The notes beneath the pieces are model-generated. The model worked only from the letters and a program-made list of their open reading frames with translations. It had not been told where the DNA came from and did not search any database. From assembly GCA_001314905.1 (NCBI GenBank), contig LJZT01000046.1:1-32703 (forward strand): a stretch of 32,703 nt of DNA, written 5' to 3'. Source of the DNA: Phormidium sp. OSCR. GTDB lineage: Bacteria; Cyanobacteriota; Cyanobacteriia; Cyanobacteriales; Geitlerinemataceae. Positions 14,598 through 22,023 of the stretch are shown here, in pieces. Numbering within the stretch: position 1 is the first letter of the stretch; the number at the start of each line of letters is the position of its first letter. A program made the position numbers and the translations under genes.

Positions 14598-16449
14598 GGC
14601 GAGTCCACCACAGTACAGCACTGGTTGCAAAACCAATCACTGGAAAGGTCACTAAGGCGGTCCAACTCAGTAACCGGGCAATTCTTGGGGTCATGATGAT
14701 ATTGCGATCGACCACCTCCTGAGGGCGAATGGTTAGGTTGTCGTCGCTGTCCACATCACTGAGCCAAGAGACGCTATTGAGGAAAAAGTCACTGTTTAAT
14801 TGTCCGTCAAAAAAGGCATTCGTCATAAAATCGGAATCTCCGATGACTACTAAACGCGCTTCACGAGTTTCCTGAGATGTTTCCTCGGGAGTTTCTTCAG
14901 TCTCAGGAGTTTCTTCAGGAGTGTCTACATCTTCAGGAGTTTCTTCAGTCTCAGGAGTGTCTACATCTTCAGGAGTTTCTTCAGGAGTGTCTACATCTTC
15001 AGGAGTTTCTTCAGGAGTGTCTACATCTTCAGGAGTGTCTACATCTTCAGGAGTGTCTACATCTTCAGGAGTGTCTTCAGTCTCAGGAGTGTCTTCAGGA
15101 GTGTCAAGCTCATTCTCTTGCGGTTCCTGCACCTCTTGCGGTTCCTCTTCTGGTTCAGCGGGTTCCGTCACTTCGGCTGACTCATCCCCTTGAGACAGCT
15201 CTCGACGAGCCGCAACCCCTAACACGAGGGGACCAGGGCGATCGCCTTCAGCATTCAACTCCCAATCAGGTCCTTCTTCGAGAGTCGCTTCGGCCCAACT
15301 GGCGTTACTGGTAAATAACAATGGAGTGATCTCAACCCCCTCTACCGTGTCATACTCCAGCGGACGAGCCACAGGAAAAATCGTGTAATTGCGGCCAAAG
15401 TCCTCCGTAATGGGATGAGTTCCATAGTCAAGAACCAGGGGGGCCGCCGGGCCAAACCCTTGAACCCAGCGATCGGGATCGATCGCAATCCGTTCATCGA
15501 GCCGAATCCCCCAAGTCCCTAACCAGTCCTCCAAACCGGGATCTGTATTGGGATCGACCAACACCAACACCGAGCCACCCTCATCGAAATAGTCATTTAA
15601 CGCCTCAAGTTCCGGCTCAAACAGGCCACTGGTGGGACCAATCATGGCCACAACATCAGCATCCTCTGGAACACTTCCCCGCTCAATGAGATTGAGAGAG
15701 TTCACCACCGCAGCATTTTCTTCCAAGGCTCGTACCGCGCGGGAAATCGACTCTTCGCCATCAGCCAAAACCGCCGGTTCTCCATGGCCTTGTAGCATAT
15801 ACACCGTCAGGCGATCGCCTCCTTGCAATTGAGCTAAGCTGCGAGTCAATTGTGCTTCAGCCAGAGGTTCTAAGTCCAAGGTGGTCACATATTGACGCTG
15901 ATCGCCAATTTCGAGAAATACATCCCCCACAGACGAGACCTCAAATCTCTGAACCAAACCCGGATTCGCTTGCGGGTTAACCAGTTCATACTCGAAGCGA
16001 TCGGGTGCAAGACGGCGATAGTTCTCCAACAAATCCACCGTTCTCTCATTGGGTTGCGAGGAAAATACCCACACCTTCACCGGTTCGTCTAAATTACGAA
16101 TTAAGGTTTGAGTTTGCGGCGCGAGAGTAAAACGTTGAGTTTCCGTGACATCAAAACGAACCTCAGCGCGAACCGCCAAGAAATTCATCAACACTAGAAT
16201 TAAAAGAACCGCCGCTGTCGCAAAAAGAGCGTTGGTTCCCGCCTCCGTCGATCGCCGCGCCCAAAAGCCTCGCTGAAACGTCCCGAGGTAGATGAGCCAA
16301 ATTCCTAAAATGATGACCCCTGCAACGATAAGTGAGGCCGGAATTGGCATCCAAACTCCAGTGACTGTACCGCTGGTGAGTCCGGCTACGCTTAGAAATA
16401 AGCCCAGCCATAACAAAATATTCCAGTATTTTTTAAGGATATTGACCAT
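14593..16449 (-). CDS. GldG-like ABC transporter auxiliary protein with acidic repeat insert
   Basis: 618 residues from the ATG at 16449 (a GTG at 16464 is an alternative). Two N-terminal membrane helices (about 8-28 and 35-58), a third at 75-93, a large periplasmic-side region (about 95-530) and one C-terminal helix (593-615). RFDVTETQRFTLAPQTQTLI and VYMLQGHGEP, plus the later RLVVIGDSDFMTNAFF, are typical of the GldG/ABC_transp_aux family. It is the third gene of an ATPase-permease-GldG set (12-27 nt from the permease). In Bacteroidetes Gld proteins support gliding; the cyanobacterial substrate is unknown. A roughly 110-residue acidic insert of PEDVDT and PEET repeats splits the domain just before the RLVVIGDSDF strand. 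The stop lies in a tandem repeat. Confidence 0.85.
   Translation of the reverse strand: MVNILKKYWNILLWLGLFLSVAGLTSGTVTGVWMPIPASLIVAGVIILGIWLIYLGTFQRGFWARRSTEAGTNALFATAAVLLILVLMNFLAVRAEVRFDVTETQRFTLAPQTQTLIRNLDEPVKVWVFSSQPNERTVDLLENYRRLAPDRFEYELVNPQANPGLVQRFEVSSVGDVFLEIGDQRQYVTTLDLEPLAEAQLTRSLAQLQGGDRLTVYMLQGHGEPAVLADGEESISRAVRALEENAAVVNSLNLIERGSVPEDADVVAMIGPTSGLFEPELEALNDYFDEGGSVLVLVDPNTDPGLEDWLGTWGIRLDERIAIDPDRWVQGFGPAAPLVLDYGTHPITEDFGRNYTIFPVARPLEYDTVEGVEITPLLFTSNASWAEATLEEGPDWELNAEGDRPGPLVLGVAARRELSQGDESAEVTEPAEPEEEPQEVQEPQENELDTPEDTPETEDTPEDVDTPEDVDTPEDVDTPEETPEDVDTPEETPEDVDTPETEETPEDVDTPEETPETEETPEETSQETREARLVVIGDSDFMTNAFFDGQLNSDFFLNSVSWLSDVDSDDNLTIRPQEVVDRNIIMTPRIARLLSWTALVTFPVIGFATSAVLWWTRR
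14863..15102 (-). repeat. In-frame 18/12-bp repeat array encoding PEDVDT and PEET units
   Basis: Mixed 18-bp (CCTGAAGATGTAGACACT on the minus strand) and 12-bp units, all multiples of three, giving an uninterrupted Thr-Pro-Glu-Asp tract in the GldG-like protein. Near-identical DNA units point to recent expansion by slippage or unequal recombination. Confidence 0.9.
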
Positions 16450-16476
16450 AATGGTTAAACACACGAGAACAGGGCG

Positions 16477-17292
16477 TTAGTTTTGTTGAAAACGCAGGGT
16501 TTCAATGGATTGAGCTGTTAGAAAAATTCCCAAAAAGATATAACTTGCAAACAAGACTAAACTGCTAATATCAACCACTCCCTGAATTAAGTTGCTATAG
16601 TTCTCCAAAATTGACAAATGAGCCAGCGCCTCGCCTACGGGGCCGGGAACATTGGCGGCAATTAGGTTGACAATCCACAAAAACAAGACTAAAGCAAAGG
16701 TGAGAATTGCCGAAAGAATAGTGCTATCAGTCAGGGAGGAAACAAACATTCCCAAGGATAAAACACTGGCTGCCAGCAAAATCAAGCCTAGATGTCCCAG
16801 CAGCGGAATTGTGGCAGGAAATGCAGGTTCTGCGACGCTAAAGGTAATGGCTTCGTAGAGAAGTAAGGGGGCAATCATGGTGATATAAAACGTCACAACC
16901 CCCAACAGTTTGCCGGTGGCAACAGTCCAGTTGTACACGGGGGAGGTGGCTAATAGTTCTAAGGTTCCTTGTTTGCGCTCTTCAGCATAGAGTCCCATGG
17001 ACAGAATAGGCAAAATAAACAGGGATAAGGAGGCGACAGTTCCTAAGAAAAATTGCAGAAATTCATAGGGAACATCTAGGGGAGGGCGAGGAGTGCCTAA
17101 CTCTTGCTCAACGGCGGCTTGAGCGGCAACTTGGGCGAGGATTCCCCGTTGTGGGTCTAGGAGAATGGTGACATAGAAAAAACCGGCAATTAACCAGAAA
17201 ATGCCGGCGATCGCCATCGCAAGAGGCGAGGCAAAATAACTCTGGAGTTCTTTGCGATAAATGGCAATGATATTAGCAAAAATTAGGCGCAT
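16477..17292 (-). CDS. ABC transporter permease, GldF-like (ABC2 family)
   Basis: A 271-residue integral membrane protein with six predicted helices (about 24-44, 80-105, 128-150, 166-188, 192-216 and 243-263). The N-terminal IYRKELQSYFASPLAMAI and the cytosolic AEERKQGTLELLATSPV motif are hallmarks of ABC-2 type permeases, notably the GldF/NosY-like group. It is the middle gene of the operon: the ATPase lies 60 nt upstream and the GldG-like gene begins 12-27 nt downstream. It should form the membrane channel with the ATPase; direction (export more likely, from the ABC-2 class) is inferred. Start ATG 17292. Confidence 0.9.
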   Translation of the reverse strand: MRLIFANIIAIYRKELQSYFASPLAMAIAGIFWLIAGFFYVTILLDPQRGILAQVAAQAAVEQELGTPRPPLDVPYEFLQFFLGTVASLSLFILPILSMGLYAEERKQGTLELLATSPVYNWTVATGKLLGVVTFYITMIAPLLLYEAITFSVAEPAFPATIPLLGHLGLILLAASVLSLGMFVSSLTDSTILSAILTFALVLFLWIVNLIAANVPGPVGEALAHLSILENYSNLIQGVVDISSLVLFASYIFLGIFLTAQSIETLRFQQN

Positions 17293-17320
17293 TCGAGATA
17301 AGAAACTAGAGGACGGACAA

Positions 17321-17350
17321 GGTTGAGCGGAACGAGGTTGAGCGGAACGA
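17321..17350. repeat. 15-bp direct duplication
   Basis: GGTTGAGCGGAACGA occurs twice in tandem (17321-17335, 17336-17350), followed by GGTT, directly downstream of the ABC ATPase stop codon in the 60-nt gap to the permease gene. Confidence 0.9.
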
Positions 17351-17352
17351 GG

Positions 17353-18447
17353 TTAGTTGTCGGCGGGGGGTTTCGACTCGGGGGACTCATCTGGATGAGA
17401 ATCTACAGCTTCGGCTGGTATCGCCTCAGGTTCACTCGCGTCAGGTTCACTCGCCTCAGCTTGCGTCTCGTCCTCGATCGCCGCCTCAGCCATGTTCTCT
17501 TCAGTCGTCAATTGTAGGAACACATCTTCGAGACTGGCGCGACTGCGACGCATTTCATGAAGTTGTAGTTTACCCTCTAGGATGGCTGCTGCAATTTCTG
17601 AACCCGGTTCCGACCCCGGTTCGACGGTAATGCGGAAGCGATAGCGTCCTTCGGGGAGGTCGTTACGGGGAAGGGGATCGACCGATCGCAGATTAGGAAG
17701 ATAACCCAGATAGGACCCGATGGCTGTTTCGACCCCATCAACACCACCACCGACTTCGACATCATAGTAGGTTCCCCCGGTTAGATGTTCCATGAGGTTG
17801 TCGAGGCGATCGGTGGCGACGATTTGGCCGCGATTGATGATCGCCACCTGGCTACAGGTCATGCTGACTTCCGGGAGAATGTGGGTCGAGAGGATAATGG
17901 TGTGATTTCCGGCCAGGGATTTGATGAGGTTGCGTACTTCGATAATTTGGCGCGGATCGAGGCCAACGGTGGGTTCATCGAGGATAATCACCGGTGGATC
18001 ATGGACGATCGCCTGAGCAATCCCCACCCGTTGGCGATACCCTTTCGAGAGTTTACGGATCAGGCTTTTGCGGCGATCGCTCAACCCACATTGCTCAATG
18101 GACTGGTTCACCCGTCGGGGGCGATCGCCGGCTGAAACGCCCTTAATCCGCGCCACAAAATGCAAAAACCCTTCCACCGTCATTTCACGGTATAACGGCG
18201 GGCTTTCGGGCAAATAACCAATGCGTTGACGCACCTCTAGGGACTGTTCATGGACATCAAACCCCGCAATCCGAGCCGTCCCGGAACTGGCCGGGAGATA
18301 TCCGGTTAAGATGCGCATCGTGGTGGTCTTCCCGGCCCCATTTGGCCCGAGAAAACCGAGAATTTCCCCCTTCTCTACGGAAAAACTCACATCTTGGATC
18401 GCTTGAGTGGTTCCATAGCGTTTGTGGAGTTGTTCGACTTCGATCAT
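17353..18447 (-). CDS. ABC transporter ATP-binding protein, GldA-like
   Basis: A 364-residue ATPase. Walker A GPNGAGKT (34-41), signature LSKGYRQR (133-140), Walker B VIILDEPT (153-160) and switch histidine in STHI (about 190). A post-NBD domain (about 225-320) ends with the RASLEDVFLQLT motif usual for ABC-2 ATPases of the GldA/CcmA/NatA type. Residues about 321-364 are an extra acidic, Glu/Ser/Pro/Ala-rich tail, echoing the acidic insert in the GldG-like protein of the same operon. It is the first gene of the ATPase-permease-GldG operon; ATG 18447. It powers the transporter formed with the genes at 16477 and 14593. Confidence 0.92.
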   Translation of the reverse strand: MIEVEQLHKRYGTTQAIQDVSFSVEKGEILGFLGPNGAGKTTTMRILTGYLPASSGTARIAGFDVHEQSLEVRQRIGYLPESPPLYREMTVEGFLHFVARIKGVSAGDRPRRVNQSIEQCGLSDRRKSLIRKLSKGYRQRVGIAQAIVHDPPVIILDEPTVGLDPRQIIEVRNLIKSLAGNHTIILSTHILPEVSMTCSQVAIINRGQIVATDRLDNLMEHLTGGTYYDVEVGGGVDGVETAIGSYLGYLPNLRSVDPLPRNDLPEGRYRFRITVEPGSEPGSEIAAAILEGKLQLHEMRRSRASLEDVFLQLTTEENMAEAAIEDETQAEASEPDASEPEAIPAEAVDSHPDESPESKPPADN

Positions 18448-18589
18448 GGTTGGGCCAATAGGATAGACAAAGAGGGATAGGACTGATGGGATGAGACTCG
18501 GGGACTCCGGCTCTTGTTGTATCGCATTCGAGCGGCGAATGTCGAAAATTTGTCAAACATCTTAAGATAGACCTCAAACTCATCTTGCC

Positions 18590-19099
18590 TTAAACGACCC
18601 GGTTAACCACGTTCCAGACGGTGCTATCGGAGCGCACATGGGGAACTGTGACCCGCTTAAAGCCGGTGATAAAGGGTTTCCCTTCATATTGCCAGTAGAG
18701 GGGACTGAGTTGATCGGCGATCTCCTTGAGCGATCGCACTTCGATGATAAGTTCGCTGCTGAGTTCGTTGATGCGTTCGGCGTAATGTTCGGCTTTGGCC
18801 TTGGCTTGCTCGATTTCCTCGCGCAAGGGATCTCGTTGATGCTCGCGGTAATGGCCCACTAAGGCCCGTTTCTGTCGCAGTTGCCGTTGTAACGCGGCGA
18901 TCGCATCGTCAATTCCCTTAATCTCGGCCGCTTGTTCAGCACTGGCGCGGGCCTGAGCGCGGTAGGCTTCCACAATCACAGCGGGAGACGCATCCTCCGG
19001 GGGAAGCAGGGGATGAACGGCTAAATCGCGACGTTCTTGTTCGAGGCTTTGGATGGTCTGTTGTAAAGAGAAGATTTGGTCTTGTAGATCTTGGGTCAT
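18590..19099 (-). CDS. Coiled-coil protein of unknown function
   Basis: 169 residues from the ATG at 19099 (MTQDLQDQIFSLQQTIQSLE); an ATG at 19120 is possible. Two long heptad-rich coiled-coil segments (about 1-30 and 45-125) flank a short linker with HPLLPPEDASPAVIVEAYRA. The C-terminal 45 residues (LSPLYWQYEGKPFITGFKRV and onwards) look globular. No membrane segment or signal peptide, so it is probably cytosolic. I do not recognise a characterised family; cyanobacterial proteins of this kind are usually annotated hypothetical. It lies 140 nt upstream of the ABC operon on the same strand but need not belong to it. Confidence 0.7.
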   Translation of the reverse strand: MTQDLQDQIFSLQQTIQSLEQERRDLAVHPLLPPEDASPAVIVEAYRAQARASAEQAAEIKGIDDAIAALQRQLRQKRALVGHYREHQRDPLREEIEQAKAKAEHYAERINELSSELIIEVRSLKEIADQLSPLYWQYEGKPFITGFKRVTVPHVRSDSTVWNVVNRVV

Positions 19100-19368
19100 A
19101 GCGCAATCTTGGATAGGCATCAAGGATGGCGGCGGCGGTCTGACTCGATTTTAAGGCTTCGACGACCCCCGATTTCCTCAAGATCACCCCTGAAACAGCA
19201 AAAACCCCATCACCCGATGCGATCAAGTCTCGGATCATGAGGTGGTCGAACTCGCGACTGTTGTGGGTTAACGTCAAGCGTTGCAGAAACACCCTGAAAC
19301 GACTCTCGAACGTCTCAACGTTAGTATGCAGAAGTAGTAGTATGCAGAAGTAGTTGTCACCGAGAGAA
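19100..19368. other. Intergenic region with a 16-bp duplication
   Basis: No convincing gene. A minus-strand frame (18936-19292) overlaps the coiled-coil gene and has no domain. Positions 19322-19353 are two exact tandem copies of TAGTATGCAGAAGTAG just downstream of the 64-residue protein gene. A promoter for the coiled-coil gene may lie here but none stands out. Confidence 0.4.
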
Positions 19369-19563
19369 TTAGGGGTTCGAGACCAGTTGAATGACCCCTC
19401 GGTCCATTTGGTCCATCAGAAGTTCGAGAGCCTCATAGTCTACATCGGAGACATATCCCATTCGTGTTAACTCGGCATTGATCTGATTTTCGAGATCGGG
19501 GGTTAACCGTTTGATATAAAGGACTTTTTCAACAAGATGACGGATTGCCGCTGACGCTTTCAT
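19369..19563 (-). CDS. Small conserved-looking cyanobacterial protein, function unknown
   Basis: A 64-residue protein beginning at the ATG at 19563. It is helical, with the pattern HLVEKVLYIKRLTPDLENQI, a short NAELTRMGY turn, and SDVDYEALELLMDQMDRGVI. Balanced charged and hydrophobic positions and normal codon use argue for a real gene. No membrane helix, signal peptide or metal-binding motif. It resembles small hypothetical proteins common in cyanobacteria but I cannot name a function. The upstream region holds a CRP-like palindrome 77 nt from the start and a short ATCCGGAT palindrome right next to it, so it may be regulated. Confidence 0.7.
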   Translation of the reverse strand: MKASAAIRHLVEKVLYIKRLTPDLENQINAELTRMGYVSDVDYEALELLMDQMDRGVIQLVSNP

Positions 19564-19921
19564 GATAATCCGGATAATTCTATGCCTTTATCATCCGTCG
19601 AAAGCTGACCGCGTTATGCGATCGCAACCCTAGCTTGTAAGTGATCTGCGTCACTGCATATCCAGACACCTTAAGACTGAGAAATTAACCCTAGAACTCG
19701 GCGAGTCTAAAATTCTGTCACTGCCACCCAGTATGGCATACCTCTGTTTCAATTGGTAGTTCTGGATACGGTTTAATCCGGCAACTTTTCCAAATCTTCA
19801 CATAAGGGGGGAGAAAAACAAAGATTCCGCAAACTTGGCCCATTTCAGTAGCGCCTAGCCCGAGGGATGCTCTAGGTTGAGACTAGACAAGCGAAATTAG
19901 TTTTTGGATTCAGATATAGCC
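19564..19921. other. Divergent promoter region
   Basis: 358 nt between the 64-residue protein gene (minus) and the STAS gene (plus). It contains a CRP-type palindrome (19640-19655) and the local palindrome ATCCGGAT next to the minus-strand start. No clean -35/-10 pair was found for either gene, and no ORF is supported. Confidence 0.45.
19640..19655. promoter_or_regulatory. Candidate CRP (SyCRP1-type) binding site
   Basis: AGTGATCTGCGTCACT: perfect 5-bp arms AGTGA/TCACT with a 6-bp centre. This matches the GTGA-N6-TCAC core of CRP-family cAMP receptor sites, and the centre TCTGCG is close to the TCTGGG remembered for Synechocystis SyCRP1 sites. It is located 77 nt before the 64-residue protein gene and 267 nt before the STAS gene. 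Confidence 0.45.
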
Positions 19922-20254
19922 ATGCACACCGCAACCCAAGCCTCCAACGTAACCGTCGTCCGCCTCACCGGACATCTCAACGCCGCAAATGCGGAACAAG
20001 TCCGTCAGCAACTGACTTCTGCGGTGGCCGCTAGAACGACTCCTGTGGTTCTTGTTGATATGGAAGAGACTGAATCTCTCGATAGTGCTGGACTGATGGC
20101 ACTCGTCTCAGCCTTAAAACTGGCGCAAAATATCAATATCCAGTTTGGCCTCTGTGCAGTCTCACCAGCAATTCGCATTATTTTTGAGTTAACTCAACTC
20201 GATCGCGTCTTCAAAATGTTCGAAAGTCCGGCAGCGGTTGAAGCTATTGCCTAA
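19922..20254 (+). CDS. STAS domain protein (anti-sigma factor antagonist-like)
   Basis: 110 residues from the ATG at 19922 (a TTG at 19904 is less likely). A single STAS domain: beta strand VTVVRLTGHLNAANAEQVRQ, VVLVDMEETESLDSAGLMAL with S55 in the DSAG motif, and the C-terminal helix-strand LDRVFKMFESPAAVEAI. In SpoIIAA/RsbV proteins the equivalent serine is phosphorylated by an anti-sigma kinase, switching partner binding; S55 should be that site here. No cognate kinase or phosphatase is adjacent. In cyanobacteria many STAS proteins act in stress or motility signalling, but nothing local decides this. A strong hairpin follows about 130 nt downstream. Confidence 0.88.
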   Translation: MHTATQASNVTVVRLTGHLNAANAEQVRQQLTSAVAARTTPVVLVDMEETESLDSAGLMALVSALKLAQNINIQFGLCAVSPAIRIIFELTQLDRVFKMFESPAAVEAIA

Positions 20255-20382
20255 ATCTCCGCAGCTAAGGCTCCACAGAAATGCTAGTGCATTCGATTTA
20301 ATTTTTGAAAGTTTTTAAACTCTGCGTGCATCTTATTCGCTCTCGAACACAAGCCTATAATTCTTACAGTTTAATACAGCTC

Positions 20383-20414
20383 ATCAGCCGCAAGAGAGAG
20401 ACCTTGCGGCTGAT
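20383..20414 (+). terminator. Rho-independent terminator downstream of the STAS gene
   Basis: Perfect 12-bp arms ATCAGCCGCAAG (20383-20394) and CTTGCGGCTGAT (20403-20414) with an 8-nt loop, followed by TGGTTTTG. It lies between the convergent STAS and cryptochrome genes and can act in both directions, the plus direction having the better T-rich tail. Confidence 0.75.
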
Positions 20415-20455
20415 TGGTTTTGAATCGGAGATGCGACATCGCAGCCAGTCGATAT

Positions 20456-21940
20456 CTATTGCAGCGCGATCGCACTCTCGTACCGCTGCTGATTCACCGC
20501 TAAAGATTCCGCCAAATCCACCACTGGCGGGGGATAGTCCACGCCACGCTTGACCCCATAGTTCTGTAACTCTGCCGCGTTGAGACGATGGATTTGATGA
20601 ATGCGATCGCCGGGAACCGCAGCCAACTCCGGTAACCAGTATTTAAGATAGTCGCCGTTCGGGTCATAATCCTGAGACTGTTTGGGGATATTAAAATAAC
20701 GGAACCCTCGCGCATCATTGCCGACACCGGCGGTATAGGTCCAATTTCCCCAATTACTACAGACATCATAATCAATTAACAAGGACTCAAACCACTCAGC
20801 TCCCATACGCCAATCAATCCCTAAATTCTTGGTCAAGAAACTCGCCACATTTTGGCGGCCACGATTGGACATAAACCCGGTTGCGGCTAACTCTCGCATA
20901 TTGGCATCCACGAGGGGATATCCGGTCATTCCTGAACGCCAAGAGTCGAACAATTGCCAATCCTGTTGCCAGTCAATGAGACGTTTTTGTAACCCGGATT
21001 TATAGAAGAGGCGATCGCGATATTTGGCCGCAACCAAGCGAAAATAATCTCGCCAAAGCAGTTCAAACACCAACCAATAGGTGGACTGATTGGCCACTCG
21101 TTCCTGTTCATATCGCTGCACTTCGGCGACAATCGAGCGGGGTGAGAGACATCCTAAGGCTAACCAAGGGGAGAACTTTGAGGAATAGTCAGCTCCCAAC
21201 ATCCCGTTACGGGTGAGTTTATAGTTACGCAGACAGTCCCCCCTCCAGATATAGTCATGTAATCGCTGCATCCCGGCGGATTCGCCACCTTGGAAGGCCA
21301 AAACGGACCGTGAGTCGGTTTGAGGTGAGTCGGTTTGGGGGGAGTCAACCCCTAAGCTGGCTAAACTGGGAAGTTCCCCTACATCCATTTCGGGAAGGGG
21401 TGGGAATTGCGTTAAGGGAGCTACGGGAGGGGGGATTGAGGCAGATTTCTCGACGGCTTTACGGAATTGGCTAAAGACATCGGGAAGCTGCTCAATCTCG
21501 AAGGGAAGCTGACTGGGGTGGTAGAGGCTGGCTCCCCAATGGGTTTGGATGTGGGTTCTCAAAGGTTGTAAGGCGTGACGCAGTGCTTGTTCAACTTGTT
21601 GTTCTTCGCGGGTGAGTGAGGCTTCAAAGCAAACTTGGTCGATGTTGAGGGTTTTGACGAGTTCGGGAATGATCTGTTCGGGTTTCCCCTGGCGAATGAT
21701 TAAGTCACTTCCCTGTTGACGTAAATTTTCCCGTAAGTTGGCGACGGATTCTCGGAGAAATTGGCTACGATAGGCTCCGGTTTTGGGGAAGCCAAAGGCG
21801 GTTTTGCCAAAGTCGCGGGGGTCGAAACAGTATAGGGGAATGAGTTGGGAGTGGGATGTTTGAAGTTTTTGAAGGTGTTGAAGGTCATGGCGATCGCGCA
21901 GTCGCAGGTTATAACGATGCCAAATTAGAGTTCGTTGCAT
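20456..21940 (-). CDS. Cryptochrome DASH / photolyase family flavoprotein
   Basis: 494 residues. The N-terminal alpha/beta photolyase domain (1-135) is followed by the FAD-binding helical domain (about 225-490) with FELLWRDYF (292-300), TGYPLVDANMREL (339-351), MSNRGRQNVASFL (357-369) and the run SNWGNWTYTAGVGNDARGFR, all diagnostic of the DASH class. DASH proteins bind FAD and often MTHF and repair cyclobutane dimers mainly in single-stranded DNA; some also act as light signals. The linker contains a tandem SPQTD-SPQTD duplication (200-209). Start ATG 21940. The pentapeptide gene upstream on the same strand ends 83 nt away, so co-transcription is possible. Confidence 0.92.
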   Translation of the reverse strand: MQRTLIWHRYNLRLRDRHDLQHLQKLQTSHSQLIPLYCFDPRDFGKTAFGFPKTGAYRSQFLRESVANLRENLRQQGSDLIIRQGKPEQIIPELVKTLNIDQVCFEASLTREEQQVEQALRHALQPLRTHIQTHWGASLYHPSQLPFEIEQLPDVFSQFRKAVEKSASIPPPVAPLTQFPPLPEMDVGELPSLASLGVDSPQTDSPQTDSRSVLAFQGGESAGMQRLHDYIWRGDCLRNYKLTRNGMLGADYSSKFSPWLALGCLSPRSIVAEVQRYEQERVANQSTYWLVFELLWRDYFRLVAAKYRDRLFYKSGLQKRLIDWQQDWQLFDSWRSGMTGYPLVDANMRELAATGFMSNRGRQNVASFLTKNLGIDWRMGAEWFESLLIDYDVCSNWGNWTYTAGVGNDARGFRYFNIPKQSQDYDPNGDYLKYWLPELAAVPGDRIHQIHRLNAAELQNYGVKRGVDYPPPVVDLAESLAVNQQRYESAIALQ

Positions 21941-22023
21941 GGTGTGGTATTGGATCTTCTTTAGGGTGAGATTCAGGGTGAGATGAATCTGGTTTGGCTG
22001 AGTGATAGAGATCTAACTCTGGG

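Noticed and set aside
14877-15314. 145-codon plus-strand frame rich in LQE/CLH repeats
   Set aside because: Shadow of the in-frame acidic repeat of the GldG-like gene on the other strand.
18936-19292. 118-codon minus frame overlapping the coiled-coil gene
   Set aside because: GTG start, heavy overlap with a better-supported gene, and an arginine/serine-rich end typical of an off-frame translation.
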